Positions 50,446 to 63,364 of a DNA stretch of 64,000 bases are shown here, piece after piece (the stretch's first letter is position 1; every line of letters begins with the position of its first letter). The position numbers and the translations under genes were made by a program. The stretch is from positions 48,942,744 to 49,006,743 of the forward strand of contig NC_044279.2 in NCBI RefSeq assembly GCF_004027225.2, written 5' to 3'. Source of the stretch: Strigops habroptila (taxonomy: Eukaryota > Chordata > Aves > Psittaciformes > Psittacidae). The notes beneath the pieces are model-generated. The model did not search any database. It was not told where the DNA came from and was given only the letters and a program-made list of their open reading frames with translations.

Positions 50446-50520
50446 AGGAGGAAAAATAAAAAAAAAAACCCCAAAACCAAAACCTAAAAAAACAAACAAA
50501 AAAAATTTTGAAAAAAATGC
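50446..50520. repeat. A-rich low-complexity tract
   Basis: Runs of A interrupted by CCCC/CC and CAAA units (AATAAAAAAAAAACCCCAAAA and similar). No other content. Confidence 0.8.
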
Positions 50521-53500
50521 AAGAGGAGAAAGAGAAAACCAGGAGAACTTTGGTTTGGTTGTATTGTTAATGAAACTTTAAATTACTACTTTTGATGATC
50601 ACTTCATGAGGAAAAAAAGTAAAACAGGGAAATGAGAGAGACTCTCTCATGCCTGTTTCTAATATGCCTTACTGTCTCAAAAAACTATGCTGAGGGTTCA
50701 GACATCAGTTCTGCAGGACAGATGTCCTATAAAATACAAATGATGATGTCTTTGTGGCAGAAGAGGTTAAGCCAAAGCCTATTTAAGGTCAATAAAAAAC
50801 TCCTGGTGCTTTCAATGGGCTTTGTTTTGGTCAGGAGCAAAGTAAGTGATGGGCAACTATGGGGTCTCTGCTCCCTGCCCAGCTCTACCACAGGGCTCCC
50901 AAATGACCCCACCAACTAACTTACGGCTTATGCCTCAGTTTCCCTACTTCTCTGGGTCTGCTGAAGTGCCTACCCAAAGGAATAATCAGGCTTAATGGCT
51001 CATAAGGTGATTGAAAAATCTTAGAAAGTGCTGTAGGACTGCAAGGTATTCCTGGTACCCAGCAAATGTTTTCTTTTATGGCTGGTTAAACACTTAATGT
51101 TTAAGATATGAGGGGCTGGTGAACACAAGTGTTAATAGCAGGTTCCCTAGATTAGGTTTTCTGCTGTGGGACTACTTTGAACTTCATTCCCGTGTTTATT
51201 TAGCTGTGTGTATGTGTGTGCATGGCCCTGCATGTAGCAAAAGGCCAGGAGGGCCAAGCCCCTCCCTGAGGAAGCTCGGACAGAGGATCTGTGCAAATGT
51301 GCTTCCTCTTCCTTTCACTCCCCAACCCTAAGGTCAAAGGATCTGGAAAATCCTCCTCCACCCTGTGACTTGATCTGACGATTGTAAGAGAACCTCGGTT
51401 CCCCCTGCGCCTTCCGCTCCCCACCCTTCCCTCTCGCAGCCCGGTAACCCTTTCAAGCCTTCTCCAGATTGATGCCTATCAATCCTGGCCTCCGAGGACA
51501 GACATGGGGGTGCTGGTGCTTGTGTTTTTACAAGCCGAGCAGCCCTGAGCATCCCAGGTGGTAGGCTGTTTCTGTGGCCCTCATGGGCCAAAGCAACATG
51601 TGAAAACAGTGTCTCAAAGGTTTTTCAGGAGCACTGCTTCCTGCTCCCAGACAGGCAAGAGGCAAGACTGGAAAACGCATCAATTATTAACTCAGTTGAA
51701 AAGAGTTAACTGCTTTTTTATTTGTTTCTTTTTTTCTTTTTTTCTTCATTCTTAATCTCAGTTATTTGGATTCAGGTCAGCCAAGTCAGGAATTCCTGCC
51801 TTTGGCTTCCAGCTCCTCTATGGCGTGAGGGGCCCCCATGGCGGCTGGCAGCACTGCGGCCGGTGCTGGTGGCTGGCACAGGTGGGAGCATCGGGGCTGC
51901 GAGGAGGCCAGGCCAGGCCAGGGGTCCGGGTTTGCGTGGAGCTCTCCCACTGGGGTGCTTTCCCAGGCACTGCCCTTACACAACTGCTTTGAGGACTCTT
52001 AGAAAAGCCTTCAGGGAACCCCAGGTGGAAATCACAGGGAAAGGGACAGTTGGCCAGAGAAGCGTCTCCATGCCCACAGCGTGTGCCCAAGATGGATGCC
52101 AGGCAAAACCATGAGCAGCCTCTGCATCTTTCTACCATCTGCGTCTCTGTCCACTGCCTCGCTGCTGCGGTGCAGAGAGGTGGCAGCTTCATTTCAGCAC
52201 AGGGAAAGCGAAGGCCACTGTGCCCCATGCTACGCAGCCACAGCATGGCCCACCCCACCTTTGAAGGAATCATGCATTAACCTTCTTTGGGCTGGAGATT
52301 TCTTAGGAAAAAAACCCCACCCCCCCCCCAAAAGTAGTGGTAATTTGAGTTGTTTTCATATGCCTACTGGCTCCTGGGGCTTTTAGTCACGTTGATATCT
52401 AGAAAGTGACTTTTTCTTTTCAATGGAAAGCACAATTTCCACAAAGAAGAGCTGAGGGGCTGTGACAGACACCCCAGTTGCAGGCAGACAGTTACAAGCA
52501 TGGGCACAAAACACATCCTGGCTGCAGCCTGCGCTGTGGTTCAAGATGGTGACTGCCTCCCTCAAATAGCGGCTTGCTGAGGAGAGCGAGGCTGACTCAC
52601 AGCCCAGCATGCGCTTTCCTGCCACCTAAAGCTCTTATGTGCTGTGGGGCTTTTGGACTGCAAATACTCCAGTGCTTGTCCTTGGCTGCCATTTTTAACG
52701 TAGCTCCAGTAAAACATGGCACCCAGCTTCCTGGCGGAGGGAAGCCATAGCAGCCGTGCTCACACCACAGCCCGCAGGGCCTTGCCTCCTCGCCCCTATC
52801 CTCTGGAGCAGCAGCCTCACATCCCTCCTCACAGCTGCCTGTCAGCAGGAAGAGACCTCGCAGCAGCAATGTGATCACCGGCTGCCGGTTCAGGTCGCAG
52901 GTTCACCCCTGATGGCCAGGGTGGCTCTGCCTGCCCTTGCAGCAGCTGGGAGTACAGGAAGGGATGCTGGAGATGGGGTGGCACAGCATGTCTCCGACAA
53001 CAGCCTTTGCTCCTCTCAGTGAGTGAAGGATGGGTCCCTTATGGGATGGGAGTGCGAAGGTGGCAGTGTCCCACCTCTTGCTCCTATCTGTGGGTGGACA
53101 GTTGACGCAGAGATTCTAAATGCACTTCCAGACTGAAAGTATACCTGCAAACCTGATTATTTTGCATTAATCTAAATGATTTTTAAGGAACCATTTATTA
53201 ACATTTGTTGCTTTTGTACAGAGTCTGAGATTTCTGGTGTTGTGTGTATCCTTGGCCTCCTTAAAAGGAGCAGAAGGTACTCCCCAAAGACCAAATGCAA
53301 TGTGCGCCTCCGTTTCCCCACTCAGTCTAGACTGAGCAAACATTTTAGGTTCTATCAGTGTTTGTGGTCTGCAATTAAAGAAGCTGAGACAGATACAGGT
53401 TAGTCTAGTTCTTCTGTGGAGTGATTTATTATGGACAGGCAGGCCAGGGACTGCACACTGCAGCAATACATCTGACCCACAGAAGAAGTGCTTTCTAATA

Positions 53501-56355
53501 TTAGCATTGACCCAGGCGAATTACACAGAGATGCCTGCATAATTATGCCTCTTTGAAAGGCCTTTCAGTAAACATATATACGTATAAAGTGTCTTTCAGT
53601 TACAGAACTCAAAGTGTTTTGGGTCTTACTCCAGCCATTTACACTAAGGTGCTATTACTCTTCTGTGGAAGTGAAACTATGCAGGGCTTCAGCCCAAGGA
53701 AAACCACAGGTGTTTGTGTCCTGCAACAAACATTTCTGCCTGCCTACACTAGCATTTGTAGAGGTAAGCATGAAATGAGTTACCATGGGGCCACAAACCT
53801 GGCTATAAATATATGCACAAATTTCATGTTTCCTGAAGCAGGAACTGCTATTTATTGTGTACACCTGACAGACACAATGCAGTCTTGACCTGGTTAAGGT
53901 TCCTGTGCTGTCCTGCAGTGAAATGGTACATAAAATAACAATCATGATGTTTTCTCCTTTCCTTCTGCTCAGTGTTATTGCTAGGGTGTCCGGGTGTTTT
54001 TGTTTAGAGGGTCTAATTAGCTAACTTGCTACTGAATGAAGAGGCTTTAGAAGAAGGCATGGTTTTGCCATTTTGTGAATCCTGTCTACTTCAAAACAAG
54101 GCACAGGTTTCTGGAAATTTTGTGAGAAACGAACCCGTTTTTTTACAATAGTAATGAATTCTGTGCTGTGCAAAAGGTCATGTAAAAAGCAGCAGGAGGA
54201 CAGGATGCTGGGATAAAACACTGAGCAGATTTACTTCCTAAATTAACATTTTTTCTCCTTTTTTTTTACCCTCTCTGGGACTTTGTGGAATAACAGCATC
54301 TTGTGCTAGACAAAGGAAATGAAAGAGCATTAAGTACACGTATACTGCAAACACAATAGGCAAAATACTGGGACATTTCTAAAGAAACCAAACAAAAGAA
54401 CCCAGTGAGGAATGCAGATTTAAGTGGAAACATTCAATTCAGCTTATCAGCAACTTTACATTTTATTCATTGTCAAATGTACTGGGAAGATATTAGATGG
54501 ACAAGTATATGTAAAAGCTGTCAAATATGATCGACATGAATGAAGTCACATGAGAAACTCACGTGCATCTACCCATGCAAGTATGAAGTAGGGTTATTAT
54601 AGCTGGCTATATATTTCCAGATTCTAAAGAGACTGGACTAAATTCTTCTCTGCCAAATTTCATCACAGTCTTCAGACATTTATTAAGCTCCTATGTGTCT
54701 GGTGTAAGTGCCTGAAAATATAAGCTCCAATAACAATTCAATCCATGTATGAAAGATGTATGAAAGTTTGGTTTAATAAATATAAGGGTCACAAATTCAA
54801 ATGTCTGAGATGTTTGGAAGAAGTTTTAATTAAAGACAAGCTTAACTCACTACAGCAGATAGATAATTATTTGAATGCACAAGGTGTTTGACTCACTAAG
54901 AAAAATCTATGGCAAGGCATAAGATGTCATGACATAGAGTTTGAAAACCTTGCTAAGTTTATGAGAAAGGCCTGTATGCGTTTGTCACTTTGCTTTTCTA
55001 GCTGGGCCCTTCTGACTCTGCACTCAGCTGCGCCAGGCCAGAAGGAGCACTGGGACAGACTGGCAGTGAGACTTCCTCCCCAGGTCCTCATCCGCTCAGT
55101 GGTGGGAGTAACTTATCTCGCTGTCCAGCTGCACCTTCTGGCCAATGCAAGTGGGGGTCAGTCCTTCCGCACACCAAGGAGATGTGTAAAGCACAGCCCT
55201 GACATCCCTGCCCATTCTTCTCTTTTAGCCTCCTCCTCCACAGGACTGTTTCTAATTTCTTGCCTTGCTGTCACACTTGCTGTGCACACCCATTCATCCT
55301 CAGGTTCCTGTGGGATAAAAGGAGGATTAAGTTACCTGATTTCTATTTTGGGCAAGAGTTTCAGAGCCCTTTCCTGTCCCGAGTCCCCAGGATCCTGCAG
55401 GGCTCTTCAAGGATAAGCTTTTTCAGAAGAGAGGAAGCAGAGAAGACTCCCATAGCAACAGCCCTCCTTCCCTCTATCTTTTTGTACCACTTTGCATGCA
55501 TCCTCTGGATTTTCATCTGCAGAATGGAAAAAGATAAGCTTTGCCCCATTTTCCTTTCCAACAGGCACTAGAAGATTACTGAGGATTGGGAGGCGTAAAA
55601 AGGATAAATATACAGGAAAAAGAGAAAAAGCTCAAAGATATATATGTAAAAGGAAGAAAATGATGAAATGACTAAGAGTGAAGAAGAGGAAGGTCCAGAA
55701 AAAGAATCATGATCCCAAGTATCTGTGTAGCTGAGGCTTCCACTTCAATGCTAATGTGCACTTCCTAGACTGATGTAACTGTTCAGAAGCATTCAGTGCA
55801 TAGAAACACTAATTCCAACCAGAACCCCTTGAAAGGATCACTGAACCCTCATCTTTTACGAAATGTGCTGGAATAGCTGTATCCAAGCTGCAGTTCCAGG
55901 GGACAAGGAGAAAAAGCCAGAACAGTGTGGGAGACTACAACACGCTTCCACATTCTGCTTGAGATTGCTCCCCAAATACGTCCTACTGGGATAATTTAAA
56001 ACTTTAAAGATCTATGATCAGCGCACGCAAATCATGTCCTCCTTTGCTTTTTCTTTATCATCTTCCTCCCAACCTTCCTCTTAGTTCTTTGGGTCAAAAG
56101 GGCATAACTTCCTGTCTGCCTCCCAAAACCATAGTCTTATTTATTTTGAAACAAGAATGAGCTGAAGATGGATTTTATTTTTCAGATAGCTGAACATGAA
56201 AACATTTGAATTAAATAGGAACAGAATTTGAGGGCTTTTATAAAGGAAAAAAAAAGCAAGCAAAGTGCAGTATTCCCTCAGAATACTTGCAAAAAAGAAA
56301 CAGATGTGAAGAAAATCTAAATGTGAATATAAAATAAAATCCAGACCTGTAAAAC
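50521..56355. other. Intergenic, no gene recognised; GC-richer patch at 51.2-53.0 kb
   Basis: Between about 51.2 and 53.0 kb the DNA is clearly richer in G+C than its surroundings but is CpG-poor, so it is not a typical promoter island. Open frames there (for example 51722-52114 plus and 51818-52273 minus) overlap one another and show no recognisable domain. The remaining sequence shows nothing I can name. Confidence 0.5.
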
Positions 56356-56397
56356 TTTTTTTTTTTTTTTTTTGGGGCAAAGAATGCCAGATTTATT
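56356..56397 (-). mobile_element. Possible retrotransposed 3' end (AATAAA plus poly(A), minus strand)
   Basis: On the minus strand AATAAA (56397-56392) is followed 18 nt later by 18 consecutive A residues (56373-56356). This arrangement is typical of a reverse-transcribed mRNA tail. The sequence upstream on that strand (about 56400-56700) is A/T-rich and matches no gene I recognise. No clear target-site duplication was found. It could equally be chance. Confidence 0.3.
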
Positions 56398-57567
56398 GAT
56401 ATGTGCTCAATATATGAAAACATATTTTAAAAAGTGAAAAATAAGGTGAAAATACAGCATCACAGGGCTGAAAAAATCAATGAAACGAAAAAAGTGAGTG
56501 AGGATTTGCAGAAGCCAAATAAACACTGACATGACTTGAAGAGAGCAAACAAAATAATCCTAGCTAGCAAAAGGAAATCTCTGCATCATAGGTGAAAAAA
56601 AATTGGAAGTGACTTCGAAAGATGACCTTTTATCTTCAGCAAGAATTTCCTTGCTAAATTCTGGCCCTAATGAGGCTGTAGTATTATCTGCAGCTGATCA
56701 TCATGCTCCTTAAAAGGATGATTGTTTATTTTTTATGAATCGGAGGCTAAGGCTACTTTGAAGTTTCCAGATATTAACATCACATACGCCCCACCGCAGT
56801 GTGGGGGTTGTTTCCAAGCGGAAAGATTTAGAAAATTGTACAAATGATCTGCTAAGCATAAAACTCATCCCAATGAGATCTGTAAGTTAATCACTTTACC
56901 AAGTGTAACATAAACTGGTTTTTTCTCACTATTTTGAGGAAGAACAAAATAAAAGCCACACCTGAAAACTCAATCAGAAAAAAAAGTGGGATTAGAGGCT
57001 TCATCCTTATCTGTTGAACACTTAGCACAAACAGCTACAATCCTTATTCCCACTAGCAAATTAAGCTTCATTCTCAGTGAACTCTGATGTTCAAAATACA
57101 GGCTCACTCAAAAAATCCCAAGTGTGTATCTGACTAAAACCAGGGGTTTGGCTGTTACCCGTTTTTCTTCTTCAGAATTTTAAGACATGTAAGATGTTAC
57201 ACACACAGGTACAGATTCTAATTCTTTGATGCATTTGGCACATCAGTGCAAGGTCTTTCTGAAACTTCTTCAGCAGTGATGACAGCCCAAAGTAACCACT
57301 TCTAAACTTTCTTCAGTTCCTACCTTACAGACCAATAATTTTCTGCAGCCTCTGATGTTGGATCCAGCAGTGTACTGTAATCTCATATAGCAGCAAAATC
57401 AGTACAGAGCAACCCTGTGCATAAGCATTAACGTTAGAGAACACACAGAATTTCTGTTGGGTGTATAAGCTCACAAACAGCTACATTTGAGGGTATAACT
57501 GCTGACTGGGGATATTAGTGTGTATATAGTGTAAGCTGTTAGATACAGCAGAACACAGTTTAAATTG

Positions 57568-57692
57568 TCTCCTCTCTTCTCCTCTTCTCTGCTCCCCTCT
57601 CCTCTCCTCTCCTCTCCCCTCCCCTCCCCTCCCCTCCTCTCCTCTCCTCCCGTTTCCCTCCTCTTCTCTCATTTCCTCTCCTCTCTTCTTTA
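57568..57692. repeat. Polypyrimidine (CTCCT/CCCCT)n microsatellite, about 125 bp
   Basis: The plus strand is almost pure C/T, built from CTCCT, CCCCT and CTTCT units with mirror-like symmetry near 57600-57650. It is a candidate for triplex (H-DNA) formation. Confidence 0.92.
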
Positions 57693-57847
57693 ATGAATGT
57701 GCTCTCTGCTTTACAGCTCTTTAGTGTAGACCTTTTTCATGCTGTGTACAAGGAAACCAGACATATGAGATTTAAATTATTTTTGTGTCCTTTACATCTT
57801 TGATATTTTCTCTTCTATACTCTGGAAGAATCCCATCCTTATGTCAC

Positions 57848-57885
57848 AGACAGATGACTTTCTGTCATCTCCAGACAGATGACTT
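57848..57885. repeat. Direct repeat of AGACAGATGACTT
   Basis: Two perfect 13-bp copies at 57848-57860 and 57873-57885, 12 bp apart. The first copy and spacer also form a 7-bp hairpin (AGATGAC/GTCATCT). Confidence 0.8.
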
Positions 57886-59276
57886 GGTGTGAGTCTTGCT
57901 TGAAGTCACGCAAATAGCATATACCTGTTACAGAGTGACAGGATGATTGATATCTTACCAGCAGAGATTGCCCTCCCCTTTCTAAGCAATCTAATTGAAA
58001 AGGTTAGCAGATAATGCCAGAAGCCTGAACTTTGACACCTGGGATTCCACCCCCTCTGCATGTAAGTACAAATACATATTTTCCAAGCAAATGACCTCCC
58101 TTTTTCTCCAAACCTGAGAAGGGTGACAATTCAGTAATTTGCAGATCACTGCAAGATAATATTCTCTTAAAGATATAAAATATTCTCCCAGTTCAGCAAA
58201 GATCTTGGAACAGTTAAGTAAGTTCTCCACTCCTGAAGCAAAGAACCATTATCAATAACTGCTCATGACTTCCTGGCATCCTTGCCATGACACCCAGAAT
58301 GTCTCAGTTCCCTCTTTCACCCCACTCAACAGTTATGCAGAACTTTGAAGAGAGATGATGAAACAACATGCATCTTGGAAAAAAGGCACCAACTCTGTTT
58401 TGGTAAAGCTCCATGGAAATTAATCAGTTTTGTGAGCAGAAGAACTCATTAAAAAGGACTGAAATGCTACAATTTCAGATTTTGTTTTTGCCTAGAGGTC
58501 TCTAAACTGGCAGACCCACCTTAAAAGAAGCTGGCAAAGCTGCAGTGAGGCAAGTCAGAGGTGATTCTTGCGGGGAGAAAGACAGGCATCATAAAAGTTG
58601 CTGTTTCTTCTCTGATACCACACATCCTCAAGGGCATCTGTTTCTAGATTATTAAATTAATCTTTAGCCTGTGATTCATTTTTGTTTCTTCACAAACATA
58701 AACTCCCTTGACAGCTGTTCTGCTCAACTGAGGAAAGCATTAGGCCCCAAAGGAAGATTTTTGCATGTGGGAGAGAAATGGAAATGGAGACTGTGGAACC
58801 TGGAAGGGCAGATGCAGCCGTGCTGTAAATATGACTTATTACTGTGATTTAGTGATGTGGCCCTTGAGTGCATGGATGTCTTGCAGACCATGCTAATTGG
58901 GGAAGTACAGGGAAGAGGAAGGAAACCCTTTCAGCATCATGGTAAATGCCCAACTTGGTTACCTCCCACAGGAGACACAAGTCATGATCTGGCTTCACTG
59001 TTTTCAGAATTATGCAGAGCACTCATCTTTTTGACATGCCATTACATCAACCAAATCCTCACAGAGGCACACATATAGTATGTTTGTTGGGTTTTTTTAT
59101 TTAATCAAATTATGAAATGGTTTTTCTGGGGTGAAGAAATAATTGTTTGGAGTTGCTTGTAATGAGTTCAAGAGAACGAACAAATCTGAAAATAAAGACC
59201 GAAATAGTTGCTAAACTTTCAAGAGGCTGTTCTTTACCTTCAGTAAAAAGTCTTTAACTAGAACATTCTCTGTTCA
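57886..59276. other. Intergenic, no gene recognised
   Basis: No exon, RNA gene or repeat was recognised in this 1.4-kb stretch. Confidence 0.55.
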
Positions 59277-59347
59277 CTGGCAGGGTGGTTGGAACTAGGT
59301 GATCTTTAAGGTCCCTTCCAACCCAAACCTTTCTATGATTCTATGAA
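59277..59347 (+). mobile_element. CR1 retrotransposon 3' end, 5'-truncated
   Basis: GGTTGGAACTAGGTGATCTT, then TAAGGTCCCTTCCAACCCAA, then TTCTATGATTCTATGA is the terminal part of avian CR1 with its short 3' repeat. Only about 70 bp remain, as is common for CR1, which truncates heavily during target-primed reverse transcription. Confidence 0.95.
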
Positions 59348-62300
59348 AAATGTGCTAACATAAGCATCAAATGAAACCAACCACCTGTGTGTCTCATAAC
59401 TCCATTTTTACTAATACTGGTTTGGGTACATAAAGGTTTCTGCTTGTCCTAGAGGAAACAGTGAGTTTACAGCTGTATGCATAAAGGTAATTGGGGAAAC
59501 TAGTTCAGAAAGCCACTGGTTCAAAACTAACTGTCTGGCTGTGCAATGAGAGAACCCTCTGGAGACTGAAGCAAGCTCTTCACCAAGGTACTTGTTTATA
59601 CTTTTTTTTCTCTATAAAACTCAGCTAAGACTGTCTTATCAAATGTAGCTGGTCAGAAATGTAACCGATAAATTAGGCTAAAGTACACATTTCTTTTGTT
59701 TTCATGGGTTTTTCACCTTGGTTTTAATAAAAGTTGTTAAGATCACTAGCACATGTGCAATTTTACAATGATGGTCTCAAGGAAAGAAGACTCCTCTAAC
59801 CTCTGGGGGAAGGTATTGAAAAGTTTGCACTGCTTTTGAGGTTAATTCACAGACCAGAAGACACTTATCTATAACTTCTGAAATGTGGTTTCACGAGGCT
59901 CTGACAGGCAAACCAAGATTATCAAGAGAGCCAGAAAGACTGAAGAAGAAACATATAACCAAGTAGAAGCAGGTTGAAGACTGTTATCTGTAACTGGCAT
60001 AACACTGACCCCCAAGACAGTCCAGTCTTTCCTAGTAGCCTCCTGTCTGTGCTGGACAAGAAGAGAAGACTTTATATCTCTGTGGAGTTGTGCAAAACAA
60101 CAATTTGTTCCAGAAAGGAAGAGATAACAAAGTCTGGCTTCATAATGGTTTTACATATTTTGACTGTGTTTTTTGGTGCCTGATAACAGCAAACTGCAGT
60201 TGACTCTAATCACATGATTAAGGCATTTATCGTCATGTGGACTCACTTGTGTCCATGGCTTGTGGAGCTCAATTACCCTTCCTCCTGATGTAGCACTAAC
60301 AGCGTCTTCATTCCAAGAGCTGATTTTCCCAGAATTTTCATAGAACTTGGTTGGACTTTTGAGACTATTTCTGTCAATTTGGCTGAAATGGGAAAGCTGT
60401 TATCAGGGAGAACTGGCAGACACCACACAAACACATCAAAGTGTGTAAGTCTACAGTCGCACAGATACAGGTTCTGTCACCAGCGCTAACATGGAGTGTG
60501 ATCACCAGACTCCTTTCTGTAAAAAAATGGGTTAAAGTTATTTCTGCCTCTTTGAAATTGGGAAGCCAATATTTATTTCTGAAACACCAACAAGCGTCTG
60601 AAATTGTCCATGACTGACCCAATGAAAGTTTAGAGGAACACCGATGTGTTCACTACAGTTCTGTTAATTCAGACATGAGGCAGCCTGAGCAGAACTGGAA
60701 TTGGAGTAAAATCAAAAGCAAAATGCTCTAACATGATCATAAATGTTTGTCACATAAAAAAGTGTATTTACTACTGCTAACTGTGGTCTTGGAATTTGCT
60801 TAAAAAAGTCCACTCTCATTTCAATTTTCAGCATCATTGTTGCAATTTTAAACATGAGATTTTTTTAGGGACCATTTCTTGCCTTGTGTTAGCTTTCTGC
60901 TAAGTTACTTATGATTAAAGAAATAATTTTTATAGAATTAAAAGTCAGAAAAGAACACTACAATATAAATATGTATGATAAAGAACATAAATGTTAAATT
61001 GACATATAATTCTTAATCAGTTTGGTAATCAGCAAAGGCACAAATTTTAAATAATTAATTTTGCTGGCTATTTTGTTCTTCATACTATTTATTTCCTACA
61101 AGTCAGAACATTTCCCCTTATTCTGTTTGCCTGTTGTATTTAGCACAAAAAGAAAGATATACAAGCTGATTAGATATATACATTATCAGAAAAGGTGGAG
61201 GGGAAAATAAAAGACTGATAACTCTAAGAAACTTTAAACTCAGCAGGTCTCACCCATGCAGAGGGAGGAGGTTTGTTCTATATTATTTTAAATGTAAATT
61301 TTAAAACATCTACTTCCTATTTGATAAGTATTTCAACAAATTGTCTGAAACCCCTGAATATTTTTAAATCTCTGTCTTTTTACATTGTTTTAATTTCACA
61401 TAAATGGATAATTTCTTATTTTACATACATGAACTTCGTTTGAAATGAATAATCAGTTTGTTTTCTGACCTCACCTGTCTACCAGACTACAGAATAATTC
61501 TCTTCCATTTTGACCACCATCATGCCTTATTGCTAGTGCTGGGGAAGAACTGCTAAATGATCTAAATGAGAAACATACATATATACATCTGCATTTAGAT
61601 GTGTGTAGGCTTCCGACATACCGAGGAAAGTACAATGGTAAAAGCTTACACCGACTTCTCAGGAAAATGGTCCATTAACATTAACTAAGCTTTTAAAGCC
61701 CTGTTCCTTTATTTTATTGTAAGTATTGACTTTTAGAATGACTTAAGGCTGGAACTCAGATCAAAGGCCCTTACTAATTTTCTTATTTATTACTGGGAGT
61801 TAAGAAATTCCTGTACAATTCCCGCAAAGATGCAGACAGAGTCTGGACAGACAGACAAGTGAAAAGTGGGAGCTAATGAATATTGCTCTAGTGTCAGACA
61901 GGTAAAGCACTCCCCTCTTCCTGTTAATTCAGTCGAAACAATGAAGAGAAAAACCCAACCCACTCTTGTCTTGTTTGGCTTAGACGTGAACCCTTGATAA
62001 GACTCTGGAAAACAAGAAACTTTGTGATAGATTTTAGCTACCTTTGGCTGAGAAACTCATATGTCATAAAAATGTAAAAATAGTGGTGTACTTCTGCAAT
62101 CAATGTACTCAGCTTGATATGTTGTAGATAACAAAATGACTGAGAAAAACTATAATATAACATTTTTACTTGAATATTACATACTTTTCATTTCTCTACA
62201 GAAAGGATATCCCAGCAGGAAGGAGAAAGGTGGAGCACAATCCCTGTAGCATTTCTTGTTCTGCATTGTACAAAACTTTGTAGGGACACAGGAAGAGGAT

Positions 62301-63299
62301 ACGGAAGTTTCTACAGGAAAACGGAGAAAAGTTCAAACATAAACAGCATCCAAAAAATTTACCAACAGCTTGTAACATTTCCTTTTTCTCTTTAAATATT
62401 TAAAGACACTTACATTACAGCATAGTTTACTACACATTTCTATGTGTATGTATTTTTGCAATTTTTGTAGCAATAATCTCTCAAAGCCATTTTGAACATG
62501 AATTATGCAAGCTATATTACATGTAGCAATGTAAGAAATCACCTATTTGGTGTAGCATCCTCCTTTTAATAGAATGAGCAAGTGTCAGTCTAACAAGTTT
62601 ATACTGCAATCTGCGTTGAACTTTGAAGGAACTTGGTATTTAACCAAAGTCCCCCGAAAGATCACTTCCACAATAAATACCTGATTGAAACCCACTGAAG
62701 TCAAAAGAAACTTGCCATAACCTCAACACCTTTTACATAAGGATGCAAGATCTTGCTTCAGCAAAGCTTAGGAATGTGCTTAAATCTGGTGTTGCATGCA
62801 GCTGAACTGCGGATGAGAGGGTGATAGCCCAAGACTTGTCTTTACACATGGAGCAGCCATGCCTCGCTGGATGGTGCCAGTGGTGGGATACAGCCATGTT
62901 AGCTATTTCTATAGGTTTGTGGTTGCTGAAGTTATTTTGTGTTGAGCACAACGTAAGAGCACATTGCTAACTTTTAAGAACTTGTTTAATAAGTATGGAC
63001 TTCAGCTTGTTTTTATAGTCTTTTGCAAAGAGTGGTTCTCCACAACCTGAGCCTAAGTCTGGTTGTGAAGGAGCCTACAGTTAGTGCCAAAGAAGCTTTC
63101 CATGTAAATGTGGTATCTCTTGATAACACCCAGTCAAGAGCGCACGACAATAGCCAAGGCAATATACGTATTACTGTAGTTTCGGCTGCACATCAGCAAT
63201 CTTCTTAGGATAAAGGGAAAAGAGACTAGGAGAGAGACTGGAGTCAAGAAAACACAGGCTACACAGGGAGATTAGGAGTGCATGGAATGAAGAGGAAAT
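59348..63299. other. Intergenic A/T-rich DNA, no gene recognised
   Basis: No exon was recognised. The stretch 60.7-62.6 kb is notably A/T-rich with few repeats. Whether it holds conserved non-coding elements cannot be judged from one genome. Confidence 0.5.
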
Positions 63300-63364
63300 A
63301 GTTGGAACTAGATGATCTTCAAGGTCCCTTCCAACCCAAACCGTTCTATGATTCTATGATTCTA
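63300..63364 (+). mobile_element. CR1 retrotransposon 3' end, 5'-truncated
   Basis: GTTGGAACTAGATGATCTTC, then AAGGTCCCTTCCAACCCAAA, then two full ATTCTATG-type 3' units. It has the same orientation as the copy at 59277 but differs at several bases, so it is an independent insertion rather than a duplication. Confidence 0.95.

Noticed and set aside
51722-52273. Overlapping 130- and 151-codon frames on opposite strands.
   Set aside because: GC-rich DNA with few stops; no domain, no splice-supported continuation, and both strands equally open.
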